A DNA stretch of 64,000 nucleotides, taken from the NCBI RefSeq assembly GCF_002097535.1, contig NZ_CP020772.1, forward strand, positions 372,001 to 436,000. Reading direction: 5' to 3'. The stretch comes from Halobacillus mangrovi (GTDB lineage: Bacteria; Bacillota; Bacilli; Bacillales; Halobacillaceae). Made by a program: the position numbers and the translations under genes. Shown here one piece after another: positions 16,531-27,381 of this stretch (within the stretch, counting starts at the first letter, position 1; the number at the start of each line of letters is the position of its first letter). Under the pieces are notes generated by a model. That model saw nothing but the letters and a program-made list of their open reading frames with translations. It was not told the origin of the DNA and made no database searches.

Positions 16531-17994
16531 ATGTTAAAAAAATTGGCGAAAAGTAAGCTTGTCACCTTTGCTGCGATCAGTTCATTGGTCATTGGGGGAG
16601 TAGCAACGACCCAAGTACCGACCGCTGATGCAAAGCCTGATAAGAAAAACCATTCAGAAGTGAAAAATGTGATCTTTATGGTCGGGGATGGCATGGGACC
16701 TGCCTACACCACGATGCTCCGCTACATGAATGATGATCCTTCCACGAAGGAAATGGAGTCTACGGCATTCGATCCATATTTCGTAGGTATGCAGCGTACA
16801 TATTCCTGGGATCCTTACTTTGACGGAGGAGAAGGGGACGTTAAGGAGAATATTCCGGATTCAGCCGCAACGGCAACGTCTATGGCATCTGGAATCAAGA
16901 CGTATAACGGAGCGATCGGCGTCGATCTAGACCAGGAAGAAACGAAAACGGTTCTTGAAGAAGCAAAAGAACAAGGAAAATCCACAGGTCTGGTCTCTAC
17001 CTCACAGATTAACCATGCGACTCCTGCAGCTTTTGGTGCTCACGATGTTTCCCGAAACAATTACAATGACATAGCTGATGACTACTATGATGAAATGGTT
17101 AACGGCGAGCACAAAGTCGACGTGATGCTTGGCGGTGGAACGAGCTATTTTGAACGTGACGACCGCAATCTAGTCGAAGCATTCAAGCAAGACGGTTATG
17201 ACTATGCCACGACAAAAGAAGAAATGTTAGCTAGTGATAACGAGCAATTGCTAGGACTTTTTGCACCAAAAGGAATGGACAAAGCCATCGACCGCAGCGA
17301 AGAGACGCCTTCGCTTAGCGAAATGACCACAACGGCCCTAGATAAACTCCGCGATGATAAGGACGGCTTTTTCCTTATGGTTGAAGGCAGTCAGATTGAC
17401 TGGGCTGGACACGACAATGACGTCGTTGCCGCTATGAGTGAAATGAGAGACTTTGAGGAAGCTTTCAAGGAAGCGATTGAATTTGCGAAAAAAGATGAGA
17501 ACACAATTGTCGTAACAACGGCTGACCACTCGACTGGCGGCATGTCGATCGGACGCGGATCGGAATATATATTCAATCCAGAAGTGGTTGATGCAGCAGA
17601 ACGGACACCTGACTATATGGCGGCGCAAATCGCAGATGGTGAAAGTGTAGAAGACGTACTCATTTCTTACAGCGGATTAGAATTGACTGCTGAGGAAATC
17701 CAATCTGTGAAAGACGCGGCACAGCCTGAAGATGGAGAAATTAATGCAACCGAAGTGGATAATGCGATTGAGCATATCTATGATGTCCGCTCAGGTACAG
17801 GCTGGACGACAAGCGGTCATACCGGTGTAGACGTGAATATCTATGCGTATGGTCCACAAAAAATGGAGTTCAGCGGGTCCATTGAGAATAGCGCAACAGG
17901 ACAGAAATTGTTTGAACTGTTGAAATCGGACCGCAAAGGAAAAGGGCATGATAAAGGGCATGGCAAAGGTCATGGAAACGGCCACGACCAGGAC
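16531..17994 (+). CDS. Secreted alkaline phosphatase with His/Gly-rich tail
   Basis: A 487-488-residue phosphatase. Residues 1-34 are a signal peptide ending near TADA. FMVGDGMGPAY holds the first metal Asp (about D53), PDSAATATSMASG the phosphorylated Ser (about S111), DWAGHDND the later metal ligands and TADHSTGGM the next Asp-His pair; TSGHTGVDVN has the final His. It would release phosphate from phosphomonoesters outside the cell. The last 20 residues are a run of Gly, His, Lys and Asp, an unusual tail. TTTAGGAGGTTTACG precedes the ATG at 16531; a longer frame from 16501 lacks a ribosome binding site. No clear PhoP box was seen. Confidence 0.93.
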
Positions 17995-18006
17995 TAATGC
18001 AAGGGA

Positions 18007-18041
18007 AGGAGCCTCTGAATCCTCAGAGGCTCTTTGTTTAC
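18007..18041 (+). terminator. Terminator after alkaline phosphatase
   Basis: GAGCCTCTGA pairs with TCAGAGGCTC around ATCC, followed by TTTGTTT. Confidence 0.85.
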
Positions 18042-18057
18042 ATACGGAGGGATCGAC

Positions 18058-18777
18058 ATGAAAAAATTCGGATGGCTGGTTTTGCTGGTGATCCTTATGA
18101 CGGCCTGTACAAGCGAGAGCGATGCGAATCAAGCAGCGGAGGAAACAGAAACGAATACTGAAGCCGACGAGGAGAAGACAGAAGCTGCCGAAGATAAGAA
18201 CGAGGCACCTAAAGAGAAAAAAGAGACGACTGACGAAACTTCTGAAGATACATTTATTGAAAGCCCGCAGGCGCCGGATGACAGCGAGCTGACTGAACTA
18301 GGCGCAACACATAGTGATCAGGACGGAAAAATCAAGCTGCTTGCCTATGCACCAGAAGAACAACAGGTCGATGTAGGGCCGATGACAGTCACTATTCATG
18401 AAGCGAAATTTATGCATTACAAGCCATCACCAGACATGATCGATTTCTTTCACGGATTTACTCATGAAGAGAGCCGTTTTAATTATTTGAAACTTAGGGT
18501 GACGGTCAAAAACACTTCAGATCAACAGATGAACTTCGCTCCTGTCTCCTACTTAGAGACGAATACAGGGGAGAAGAAAGGGTTCCAAGATGATTTTTAT
18601 TTGGAAGAATTGCACGGAGACTATGCCCCGGGTGAAATTCGCAAAGGACAGCTCGGTTTCATTTTAGAAGAAGGCGATCAGGAAACGCTGGAGAAGGTTA
18701 CGGTTAACACGAGTGATGTTTTTCAAAAGGAGAAGTCCGTGGAGAAGGGGAATTCTTACACGATCTCCTTTGAGTGA
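18058..18777 (+). CDS. Lipoprotein with acidic linker and DUF4352-like domain
   Basis: A 239-residue predicted lipoprotein. The signal run ends in the lipobox MTAC (Cys at residue 18). Residues about 25-75 are a highly acidic Glu/Thr/Lys linker. The C-terminal part (about 100-239) is a beta-sandwich-like domain: VGPMTVTIHEAKFMHY, then YLKLRVTVKNTSDQQMNFAP and a closing LGFILEEG, the pattern of DUF4352-type immunoglobulin-like proteins. It starts at ATG 18058 with ACGGAGGGATCGAC upstream. The ligand or role is unknown; surface location on the membrane is expected. Confidence 0.8.
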   Translation: MKKFGWLVLLVILMTACTSESDANQAAEETETNTEADEEKTEAAEDKNEAPKEKKETTDETSEDTFIESPQAPDDSELTELGATHSDQDGKIKLLAYAPEEQQVDVGPMTVTIHEAKFMHYKPSPDMIDFFHGFTHEESRFNYLKLRVTVKNTSDQQMNFAPVSYLETNTGEKKGFQDDFYLEELHGDYAPGEIRKGQLGFILEEGDQETLEKVTVNTSDVFQKEKSVEKGNSYTISFE

Positions 18778-18784
18778 ACCATTA

Positions 18785-18829
18785 TAAAAGGAGGGTGAGC
18801 GGGTGTCCGCTTTTCCTCCTTTTTTTATT
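18785..18829. terminator. Bidirectional terminator
   Basis: AAAAGGAGG pairs with CCTCCTTTT, with an inner AGCGG-GTGT-CCGCT stem. A run on one side and T7 on the other suit the two convergent genes. Confidence 0.85.
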
Positions 18830-19031
18830 CTTGATCCAAGGATTGTCGTCGCTCCCTTCTGTGCTTTTTTACCACGAAATCGATCCACAAATAATAGACA
18901 ATCCAAAAAACAAGGATTACACCAGGTGAATAGAGCTTATACGGATAAGGAAGAAAAATATACAGGAGAACAAACGTGATAAAAAAAGGCGGCATGAGGA
19001 TCCAATAACGCTTGCTTTTAAAGTGTTTCAT
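18825..19031 (-). CDS. Small two-helix membrane protein
   Basis: A 68-residue protein with a basic head (MKHFKSKRYW), two hydrophobic helices (about 10-28 and 38-52) joined by PYPYKLYSPG, and a strongly basic end followed by an acidic tip. It resembles small Bacillus membrane proteins of unknown function. GAGGATACCTGATC precedes the ATG. Nothing nearby points to a role. Confidence 0.65.
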   Translation of the reverse strand: MKHFKSKRYWILMPPFFITFVLLYIFLPYPYKLYSPGVILVFWIVYYLWIDFVVKKHRRERRQSLDQE

Positions 19032-19209
19032 GATCAGGTATCCTCTTCGACTAGTGGCTGAAAAATAATCGGTCTTATCTATCTATTCGAATAACCCCTA
19101 ATCATTTCCTTTTTTATTTCCCCTCAAGCAAATATGATTTTCATTTACAACAAGGCTTTTGAACAAAATGTGAACAAGAAAACGCTTGCTTTTATTGAAG
19201 TAAGAATCA

Positions 19210-19227
19210 TTGTGAAAAACATCACAA
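19210..19227. promoter_or_regulatory. Rex box 1 upstream of ldh
   Basis: TTGTGAAAAACATCACAA has perfect TTGTGA/TCACAA arms, the consensus of the NADH-sensing repressor Rex. Confidence 0.85.
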
Positions 19228-19243
19228 AACCTCTTGAACTACA

Positions 19244-19261
19244 ATGTGAAATATTGCACAA
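19244..19261. promoter_or_regulatory. Rex box 2 upstream of ldh
   Basis: ATGTGAAATATTGCACAA, one change from the Rex consensus in each arm, 16 bases after box 1. Confidence 0.75.
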
Positions 19262-19266
19262 TATAA

Positions 19267-20285
<1,019 letters not shown>

Positions 20286-20313
20286 TTTACTCGTAGAAAT
20301 GAGTTGATCGCCC

Positions 20314-20583
20314 ATGTGGTTGCAACAGTACGACCCTTTTGGAAATGTATTTTTAATTGCGCTATTCGCGGCTTTGCCTATCTTTTTCTTCTTTTTAGCG
20401 CTGACACGGTTCAGAATGAAGGGGATCTTAGCCGCTTTTCTCACCCTTGTACTAAGTATTCTCGTATCGGTATTATTTTTTGACATGCCGATTCCGAAAG
20501 CTGTTTCTGCTTCCCTGCACGGGATAGCCAATGGACTGTGGCCGATCGGTTACATCGTCATCATGGCTGTCTGGGGTTTTTAA
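20314..20583 (+). pseudogene. lldP: L-lactate permease, N-terminal remnant
   Basis: The 89-residue product matches only the start of LctP/LldP permeases: [20 protein letters not shown] and [19 protein letters not shown] are their first helices. Full-length members are about 550 residues. Here the frame closes with GF-stop right after the third helix, and the next 90 bases hold only a terminator before the codA 3' end, so about 85 percent of the gene has been deleted. A cytoplasmic start with a weak ribosome binding site remains. Unlikely to work as a transporter. Confidence 0.85.
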
Positions 20584-20632
20584 TAGAACACTTTTAAGCA
20601 CCATAGAAGTACTCTACCGGCATACCGACCAC

Positions 20633-20663
20633 AAAAAAGACCGGCCTCCAAGCCGGTCTTTAT
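20633..20663. terminator. Bidirectional terminator between ldh region and codA
   Basis: AAAGACCGGC pairs with GCCGGTCTTT around CTCCAA, with an A run before and TTT after. Confidence 0.85.
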
Positions 20664-20672
20664 GCGATTATA

Positions 20673-21917
20673 CTAATTTTCACTCACATGCAGAGTCGTT
20701 TCACTCGGTTTCGTTTCCGCCAAAATCCTGCCATGGCGAATTGAATAGCGTACGGCAGCCTGCTTTCTAACCGCTTCGTATTCATCTTCCGCATCAAGAA
20801 TAATCAGGTTGGCCGGACGTCCAGCTTCAAGACCGTATCCTTCATTCAAGTTCAAAATGCGGGCACTGTTTTCAGTAATGAAATCCATGCCCTGTTTGAT
20901 TTGATCATATCCCATCAGATGAGAGAGATGAAGCCCCATGTGAAGAACCTGAAGCATGTTGCCGGTTCCGAGCGGATACCATGGATCGAAGATATCATCA
21001 TGTCCGAAGCCGAGGTTGATGCCCGCTTCATTTAATTCCTTCACTCGCGTTAATCCTCTTCGCTTCGGATAGCTGTCGAATCGTCCCTGAAGATGAATGT
21101 TGACGAGCGGGTTTGCGATGATGTGAATGCCCGACATCTTCAAGAGCCGGAACAACTTGGACGTGTAGGCATCATTATAGGAACCCATAGCGGTTGTATG
21201 ACTCGCCGTGACTTTTTCACCCATCCCTCTTTCTAATGCTTCGGTCGCGACCACTTCGACGAACCGCGACTGTTCATCATCAATTTCATCACAGTGCACA
21301 TCTACAAATCGATCATATTTCTCAGCGAGGTCAAAAGCGATCTTCAATGATTCGACCCCATACTCGCGGGTGAATTCAAAGTGAGGGATTGCGCCAACGA
21401 CGTCGGCCCCAAGTTTCAAAGCTTCCTCCAGCAACTCCTTGCCATTCGGGTAGGAGAGGATGCCTTCCTGAGGAAAGGCAACAAGTTGAAGATCAACTTC
21501 CTGACTCATTTCTTCCCTTACCTCTATAAGAGCTTTCAAAGCCGTTAGTTCAGGATCCGTCACATCGACATGGGTGCGGACATACTGAATGCCGTTTCCT
21601 ATTTGCATTTCAAGCGCTTGCTTGGCTCTTTCTTTTACGTCCTCATGGGTGAGCTTGTCTTTTCGCTCTGCCCAGCGCTGTATGCCCTCAAATAGGGTTC
21701 CACTTTTGTTCCATTCCGGATCTCCTGCTGTGAGAGTAGTGTCCAGGTGAATATGAGGCTCTACGAAAGGAGGGAGGACGAGCGATCCCTCTGCATCAAT
21801 ATTGGTTGAATCGTCTTCATTTATTTGTTCCTGCGAGATTTCCTGGATGATGCCTTGGTCCATTCGGATGGACCATAGACCTTCCTTGCCTCGCAGTTTA
21901 GCTTGTTTAATAATCAT
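20673..21917 (-). CDS. codA: Cytosine deaminase (amidohydrolase)
   Basis: A 414-residue metal-dependent amidohydrolase converting cytosine to uracil. [13 protein letters not shown] carries the first metal His pair (H55/H57), then a later His in [10 protein letters not shown] (with the active-site Glu), a His in VTASHTTAM, and the Asp in [18 protein letters not shown], which is the CodA signature. Its ATG overlaps the end of codB by four bases, so permease and enzyme are coupled. The product feeds pyrimidine salvage, which fits the PyrR-type attenuator upstream of the operon. Confidence 0.92.
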   Translation of the reverse strand: MIIKQAKLRGKEGLWSIRMDQGIIQEISQEQINEDDSTNIDAEGSLVLPPFVEPHIHLDTTLTAGDPEWNKSGTLFEGIQRWAERKDKLTHEDVKERAKQALEMQIGNGIQYVRTHVDVTDPELTALKALIEVREEMSQEVDLQLVAFPQEGILSYPNGKELLEEALKLGADVVGAIPHFEFTREYGVESLKIAFDLAEKYDRFVDVHCDEIDDEQSRFVEVVATEALERGMGEKVTASHTTAMGSYNDAYTSKLFRLLKMSGIHIIANPLVNIHLQGRFDSYPKRRGLTRVKELNEAGINLGFGHDDIFDPWYPLGTGNMLQVLHMGLHLSHLMGYDQIKQGMDFITENSARILNLNEGYGLEAGRPANLIILDAEDEYEAVRKQAAVRYSIRHGRILAETKPSETTLHVSEN

Positions 21918-23170
21918 GCAACTTCTCCTTCTTTCATCTTGTTAGCTGCGAATTGTTCAGACAACTTAGATGTGATGGTATAAACAAGAATAGAAGTAAT
22001 CAAGGCATTCACGGGAGCGATGCCAGGTACCCATTGGGCTGCCGCGACGCCTGCCGCCCAGGCAATGATGCCTGTCCATTTTACTTGTTGGAACGACTGC
22101 TGGGCGAAAGCAGCTGAATGGTTACGTCTATAAAGATAGTAATCGATTAAGATAATTGCTCCGATCGGAGGTAGAGCAGAGCCGAGCATTGTGAGCCAGC
22201 CAACGAAATTGTTATACAGCCACATGGCCGTCAACGTTCCGAGAATACCGTTGAAAATGACTACTTTGTTTTTACTGATTTTCGTAATGCTTGAAAAGCC
22301 GAGTCCAGAAGCATAGAGCGCATTATCGTTCGTTGTCCAGATGTTTAAGCCGAGGACCGAAATCGCCGGGATAATCAGACCTTGTGTGAACATGACTTCA
22401 GAGATGTCCGCTTTTCCTGTTGCCATCGCTCCAATGGCCCCAAACAAGAACATGAGCGAGTTCCCGATGAAAAAGGCGATGACGGTACTGGTGACGGCCG
22501 ATTTTTTAGTTTTTGAAAAACGGGTGAAGTCTGGTGTTAATGTGCCAGCGCTGATAAAGGATCCGATGCAGATCGTAAGCGCAGCCGCAAGTCCGAGTTG
22601 CTCGGATGGAGCGTGCTGCAGAAGCTGCTCCAAGCCACCCATGCTTTCGGTCGCTTTAAATACAGAAAAGCTGCCTAAAATCGTAATCATGGGTACAGCG
22701 ATGAAGCTGAGGAGCATCAATGCTTTCATTCCGAAAAAGGCGGTAGCGGTCATCAATATTCCTGCCCCAGCGATTAGCCAGGTCATATCAAGGCCGGTCA
22801 CTTTTTGAACGGGTAGTGCGAACATGACTACTCCGACGCCAAACCAGCCGACTTGCGTTCCCCCAAGCAGGAAAGAAGCAAGGTAAGAGCCTTTTTCACC
22901 GAAAGCATAGCGGCTCAATAAGTGCGTGGAAAGGCCCGTTTTCGCAGAAATATAAGCGAGGGCGCCGGTGTAAGCCCCGAGGATCAGGTTTCCGATTAAT
23001 ACAACCGCCATAAACTGTACAAACGTTAATCCTGCACCAAGCGTACCTCCTGACCACATGCTTGCGGAGAAGAAGGTCAATCCCATCATCACCATAAGCA
23101 TCTTCCAAAATCCTTGTCGTTCTGACTGAGGCACAGCCGTTAATGCAAAATCGCCTTGTGTTGTTTTCAT
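21914..23170 (-). CDS. codB: Cytosine permease
   Basis: A 418-residue NCS1-family transporter with about twelve helices. The N-terminus [18 protein letters not shown], the [20 protein letters not shown] segment and [12 protein letters not shown] are typical of CodB. It imports cytosine for the deaminase encoded next. AGGAATGAAAG-type spacing before the ATG is acceptable. Transcription should be controlled by the PyrR-binding leader and terminator at 23232-23390. Confidence 0.92.
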   Translation of the reverse strand: MKTTQGDFALTAVPQSERQGFWKMLMVMMGLTFFSASMWSGGTLGAGLTFVQFMAVVLIGNLILGAYTGALAYISAKTGLSTHLLSRYAFGEKGSYLASFLLGGTQVGWFGVGVVMFALPVQKVTGLDMTWLIAGAGILMTATAFFGMKALMLLSFIAVPMITILGSFSVFKATESMGGLEQLLQHAPSEQLGLAAALTICIGSFISAGTLTPDFTRFSKTKKSAVTSTVIAFFIGNSLMFLFGAIGAMATGKADISEVMFTQGLIIPAISVLGLNIWTTNDNALYASGLGFSSITKISKNKVVIFNGILGTLTAMWLYNNFVGWLTMLGSALPPIGAIILIDYYLYRRNHSAAFAQQSFQQVKWTGIIAWAAGVAAAQWVPGIAPVNALITSILVYTITSKLSEQFAANKMKEGEVA

Positions 23171-23231
23171 CTTTCATTCCTCCAGTATCTGTAGTTAGAC
23201 ACCGGTACCGGAGAGCGGGAAAGATCGCGGA

Positions 23232-23390
23232 CAAAAAAAGGCTTCCTGCCGTTTTTGTCCGACAAGAAGCCTCGATTCTTGGTGAGAAAGGTACATCACT
23301 TCTCTAAAAGGGTGTACGTTTCCCACTGATCTTTCTCTACGCGCTGTCCTTGTCAGCCTCACGGGACTGAATTAAAGGTACCAGTATGTT
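23232..23390 (-). promoter_or_regulatory. PyrR-type transcription attenuator upstream of codBA
   Basis: On the minus strand the leader contains AGTCCCGTGAGGCT (plus 23355-23368), an exact match to the PyrR-binding loop consensus ARUCCNGNGAGGYU, flanked by pairing arms. About 90 bases downstream a terminator forms from AGGCTTCTTGTCG and CGGCAGGAAGCCT followed by TTTTTTT (23232-23273). PyrR with UMP would stabilise the anti-antiterminator and stop transcription when pyrimidines are plentiful. The rest of 23171-23541 shows no gene. Confidence 0.85.
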
Positions 23391-23541
23391 GTTGTCGATA
23401 TTATCACAAAGATCAGGGTGGATTGTCAAAGGTTTTTCTTAGAAGAATTAATCTTCATTGTACTAGAGGTTTAGAGGTATTTATCGTAACGTTAATTCCT
23501 TGATCCTCGCATATACTTGGATAAGAAGGGGAGGGAACCGT

Positions 23542-24810
23542 ATGTGGTACCGGGACGATGCACTTACTACCATCCAGCGGTTTTTACCGCCGACAGCCAA
23601 GGTTGTTGAATGGGGTGCTGCTCCAAATCGACGGCCGGCAGTCGGCTTGGTAGATTTGGATGGAGATGACTCAGCAGAGATCGTCGGTGTGTATGATTTC
23701 AGAGGGGAACATTATCTCACTGTTTTAAAATACTATGAAAGTGACTGGTATGTGGCGGATACAGTTAAAGGAAAGGGATACAATATAACGAGCTTCGGAG
23801 CGGCTCCCATCAAGGTTCGGAGCCGAAATAACCTGGTTGTAGGGTGGCAGGTAGGAGCAATCTGGTCAGATCTAAGCATCTATGAATGGACGGAAGACGG
23901 GCTGAAGGATCTGGTTGAAGGGAATAAGTATTACAGTATGATTGATGTTGAAGATGTAGAGGGAGCAGAGGGAAGAGACGGTGTGTACGAACTGGCTCTC
24001 TGGAAGCACGATACAGGAGATGCGTATAAAGTAGAAGTCTACCGATTCAGAGATAACCAATTTGTTCTCCCGGAAGATGTGTATGCTTACTATTTCAGAA
24101 AAGTCGAGGACTACTATCAACGGCTTCTGCAGAAAAAGGATTCGACGACCTACTGGTATTACTTAGCTGATGCCCAGATCAAAACAGGCAAAAGGCAGGA
24201 GGCTTTAGCCTCGATCGAGCGCGCGTTAGCCTTCGACTATCCTTACCCGTCAAGAGAAGTATTGATGGCTCTAAAGAGAAACCTGTGTCCATATGAGCCG
24301 TTCAAAAATCAGGACGGAATTGATTTTACCGCTTTGACTTACGTCTGTTCAGAAACGGAACGGGATGTAAGGCTCGAGGAAGCGCTAAAAAAAGAATTTC
24401 AACTGCCCCCTGGGGAGAAAATCCGATACTTTTACAACAAGATCGACTTGAATAATGATGGAAATCCTGAAGTGTTCGTCTACCTTGTAGGTTCTTATGT
24501 CTGTGGTACAGGCGGATGCAGCGGCGCAATATTTAACCAGAAAAACGGGGAATATCAGTTGTTATCACGTTTCTCATTAGTCAGGAATCCTGTGATCATC
24601 AGCAGCACGAAAACGAATGGATACAGAGACATCATCTTATATGTCGCTGGTGGTGGAATCGAAAGCTTTTTTGCGCGGCTCAAATTTGATGGGAAGTCTT
24701 ATCCAATGAACCCATCCGTTCAATCGAAGGTAGAACCGGGTACAAAGGTCGAGGGTGTAGCGATCGCCGCGGATGATTTGGCGAAAAGCCAGGGAATAGT
24801 GATTCCGTAG
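23542..24810 (+). CDS. FG-GAP/VCBS-like and TPR-containing protein of unknown function
   Basis: A 422-residue protein. Two calcium-binding-type repeats frame it: VDLDGDDSAEIVGVYDF (about 34-50) and IDLNNDGNPEVFVYL (about 309-323). Between them are a beta-propeller-like region and a short TPR-like helix pair (YYLADAQIKTGKRQEALASI, about 205-225). There is no signal peptide, which is odd for FG-GAP repeats. Two Cys pairs (CGTGGC) follow the second repeat. ATG 23542 is chosen because AAGGGGAGGG lies just upstream. Similar proteins occur in Bacillus and Paenibacillus without known role. Confidence 0.75.
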   Translation: MWYRDDALTTIQRFLPPTAKVVEWGAAPNRRPAVGLVDLDGDDSAEIVGVYDFRGEHYLTVLKYYESDWYVADTVKGKGYNITSFGAAPIKVRSRNNLVVGWQVGAIWSDLSIYEWTEDGLKDLVEGNKYYSMIDVEDVEGAEGRDGVYELALWKHDTGDAYKVEVYRFRDNQFVLPEDVYAYYFRKVEDYYQRLLQKKDSTTYWYYLADAQIKTGKRQEALASIERALAFDYPYPSREVLMALKRNLCPYEPFKNQDGIDFTALTYVCSETERDVRLEEALKKEFQLPPGEKIRYFYNKIDLNNDGNPEVFVYLVGSYVCGTGGCSGAIFNQKNGEYQLLSRFSLVRNPVIISSTKTNGYRDIILYVAGGGIESFFARLKFDGKSYPMNPSVQSKVEPGTKVEGVAIAADDLAKSQGIVIP

Positions 24811-24860
24811 CAGGTTAAAAACTCATTACTATGAATCTTATAGTTTATAAAAGATCAATA

Positions 24861-24893
24861 GAAAAAGAGGTTGCAAGCGACAACCTCTTTTTA
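24861..24893. terminator. Bidirectional terminator
   Basis: AAAAAGAGGTTG pairs with CAACCTCTTTTT around a small loop between two convergent genes. Confidence 0.85.
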
Positions 24894-26189
24894 CTCTTCT
24901 TTATATGTCGATAGAATTTTTCCTAACGTTCTTTCAAGAACCAATATCCCGTCCAGACAATTACTCATAGACGTCCATTCTTCTGGCGTATGACTTTTCC
25001 CTTTATGACTAGGGACAAAAATCATGCCAGCTGGAACTTTCTTCCCGACAAGCATCGCGTCGTGCCCGGCACCGCTTGGCATTCTTCGATAGGATAGATT
25101 CAAATCTTTCGTTGAGCTTTCAATCAGCTCCGTCATGTGAGCATTCATTCGGACAGGCTGGACGCGGATGCCATTTGAGATCTCCAGAGTTAATTCTCGC
25201 TTGTCCGCTATCTTCTGAGCGGTCGCTTTGATTTCCTCGATCAACTCTTCTCTTACCTCTTCCTCTACGTCCCTAATATCGACGGTCACCTCTGTTTTTC
25301 CCGGGATGACGTTCGTGCCATTCGGATAGTTGGTGATTTTTCCTACCGTAGCTACGGCGGTCTCACTGAATTTACCAGGAAGCTCTTCGATGGCTGAAAT
25401 GAACTGGCTTGCGCCGATCAGAGCGTCTTTTCTCATATTCATCGGTGTGTTTCCTGCATGGTCGGCACTTCCGAAGAACGTAAACGTTTCTCTTGCCGGT
25501 CCTGCGATTCCATCTACGACACCGATCTGTTGGTTATTTTCCTCCAGCACAATTCCTTGCTCGATATGCAGCTCTAAATAGCCGATTAACTGGTCCATAT
25601 CCCTTTTTACGCTCTCGAGTTGCTCAGGATGAAGTCCATCGGCTTTCATTGCTTCTGCCATTGAAATCCCTTCGTCGTCATAATAGTGGTGGATGGTATC
25701 CTCACTGATTTCCCCGATCATCGCCCGGCTTCCAAATAATCCGTGGTTGAAACGAGAGCCTTCTTCGTCAACAAAAGCTGCGACCTCAATCGACCATTTC
25801 GGTATCCCATTTTGATCGACGAAGGCTTCCACGGCTGTGAGGGCTGATAACACCCCTAGCAGGCCGTCAAACATCCCTCCATCTGGGACCGTATCTATAT
25901 GAGAGCCGATCATTAAGCTTTTGTGATTATTAATGCCTTTGATTTTTCCATACACATTTCCGATAGCGTCTTCGTGGACCGTCATTCCTATTTCTTTCAT
26001 CCACTCTTTTATACAATTGACAGCTTCTCTGTATTCTTTGGTGTAAGGGAAGCGGCTATTTCCACCGACTTCTGTCACGCCGATGCTGTTTATAGCATTG
26101 AAATAGTCTACGAACCGATCCATCGGCAGATGCTGGTGGCGGGGAAGGGAAGTGTATCCCTCTTTCCACGTTTTTACTCGTTCATCCAT
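24891..26189 (-). CDS. M20 Zn-dependent hydrolase, N-carbamoyl-L-amino acid hydrolase/allantoate amidohydrolase type
   Basis: A 432-residue metallo-amidohydrolase. LMIGSHIDTVPDGGMFDG has the first metal His and bridging Asp, AAFVDEEGSRF the catalytic Glu pair, and ELHIEQG a further metal His; RMPSGAGHDAM is the C-terminal family block. Enzymes of this group cleave N-carbamoyl amino acids, allantoate or ureidoglycolate, releasing ammonia and CO2. Its ATG overlaps the stop of the preceding M20 gene by eight bases, and it is the last gene of the TRAP cassette. The true substrate is not visible from sequence. Confidence 0.85.
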   Translation of the reverse strand: MDERVKTWKEGYTSLPRHQHLPMDRFVDYFNAINSIGVTEVGGNSRFPYTKEYREAVNCIKEWMKEIGMTVHEDAIGNVYGKIKGINNHKSLMIGSHIDTVPDGGMFDGLLGVLSALTAVEAFVDQNGIPKWSIEVAAFVDEEGSRFNHGLFGSRAMIGEISEDTIHHYYDDEGISMAEAMKADGLHPEQLESVKRDMDQLIGYLELHIEQGIVLEENNQQIGVVDGIAGPARETFTFFGSADHAGNTPMNMRKDALIGASQFISAIEELPGKFSETAVATVGKITNYPNGTNVIPGKTEVTVDIRDVEEEVREELIEEIKATAQKIADKRELTLEISNGIRVQPVRMNAHMTELIESSTKDLNLSYRRMPSGAGHDAMLVGKKVPAGMIFVPSHKGKSHTPEEWTSMSNCLDGILVLERTLGKILSTYKEE

Positions 26190-27366
26190 TCGGACTTCCC
26201 TCCTTATTGCTCATTTCTATTAATTTGATAAACATCTGACTCGCCTGGAGCATGGCTTTTTCCTCAATATCAAAATGCGGGTGGTGATGTGGATAGGCTT
26301 CTGGATGGCCAGCGCCTGTAAAGAAAAAGACTCCTGGCTTTTGCTGCAAGTAATAAGCGAAGTCCTCGCCACCCATCATCGGGTTCATATCCCGGCAGCG
26401 TTCCTCTCCGTACAATTCAGATGCTGCTTGTTGAACGTATTGGGTTTCTTTTTCATGATTGATCAGGGCTGGATAGCCGTCATCATAATCCAGGGTGCAT
26501 TCCATCCCGTGGGCTTTTCCTACATGACGGACGATTTCATCCATTCGTTCTTTGACGATTGCCTGTACATCAGTAGAAAAGGTGCGGACCGTACCTGTGA
26601 TCCGCGCCGTATCCGGGATCACATTAAAAGGACCGCCAGATTCAAAAGCGCCAAAAGAGAGAACCGCTGATTCGAGCGGATCAACATTCCGGCTTACCAC
26701 CTGCTGTAAGCTTTGGACGATGGCTGAACCGCATACGATTGGGTCCCTGGTTTCCTGTGGGAGAGCACCGTGACCGCCTTTCCCATGGATGTGAATATGA
26801 AATCGGTCGGAAGCCGCCATCAATGGACCGCTTTTGACGAAAATGCTTCCTTCTGGGAACGTGGACCAGAGGTGAGTGCCGAATATGACATCAACGTCTT
26901 CCAAACATCCGGCTTCGACCATTGGTTTCGCTCCACCAGGAGTTTGTTCCTCAGCAAACTGATGAATCAGCACAATGGTGCCTTGTAAGTGCTCCCGGTT
27001 CTCGTAAAGCACTTTGGCTGTGTGAAGCAAGATGGAGGTGTGAGCATCGTGACCGCAAGCATGAGACACGCCTGGAACTTTGGATTTATACTCGACGTCC
27101 TTTGCATCCTGAATTGGGAGGGCATCAAAATCCGCTCGTAACGCAATCGTTTTTCCAGGAAGGTCCCCATGTATTTTAGCGACAACTCCACGTCCGCCGA
27201 ACGCTTCTTGTACATCGTCCACTCCGAGGTCACGCAGGAAGGCCGCAATTTTCATAGGTGTTTTTTCCTCCTGGAAGGAAAGCTCCGGGTTTTCGTGGAA
27301 ATGTCTGCGCCATGCGACCATTTCAGGGTATTCATTTTCTAGCTGCTCGATCATTCCTTCATACAT
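26182..27366 (-). CDS. M20 amidohydrolase (N-acyl amino acid/hippurate hydrolase family)
   Basis: A 394-residue member of the M20D amidohydrolases. ALRADFDALPIQ and GVSHACGHDAHTSILL carry the metal ligands (Cys-Gly-His-Asp), HQFAEEQTPGGAKPM the catalytic Glu, GKGGHGALPQ the dimer-face His and MMGGEDFAYYLQ the last metal residues. It would remove an acyl group from an amino acid. It lies 15 bases after dctM and overlaps the second hydrolase, so import and two hydrolytic steps are co-expressed. GAGAGGAGGAGCATC precedes the ATG. Confidence 0.88.
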   Translation of the reverse strand: MYEGMIEQLENEYPEMVAWRRHFHENPELSFQEEKTPMKIAAFLRDLGVDDVQEAFGGRGVVAKIHGDLPGKTIALRADFDALPIQDAKDVEYKSKVPGVSHACGHDAHTSILLHTAKVLYENREHLQGTIVLIHQFAEEQTPGGAKPMVEAGCLEDVDVIFGTHLWSTFPEGSIFVKSGPLMAASDRFHIHIHGKGGHGALPQETRDPIVCGSAIVQSLQQVVSRNVDPLESAVLSFGAFESGGPFNVIPDTARITGTVRTFSTDVQAIVKERMDEIVRHVGKAHGMECTLDYDDGYPALINHEKETQYVQQAASELYGEERCRDMNPMMGGEDFAYYLQQKPGVFFFTGAGHPEAYPHHHPHFDIEEKAMLQASQMFIKLIEMSNKEGSPNG

Positions 27367-27381
27367 GATGCTCCTCCTCTC

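Noticed and set aside
20531..20770. Open frame continuing past the lactate permease remnant
   Set aside because: It does not match any part of the permease in translation and crosses a bidirectional terminator; not a frameshifted continuation.
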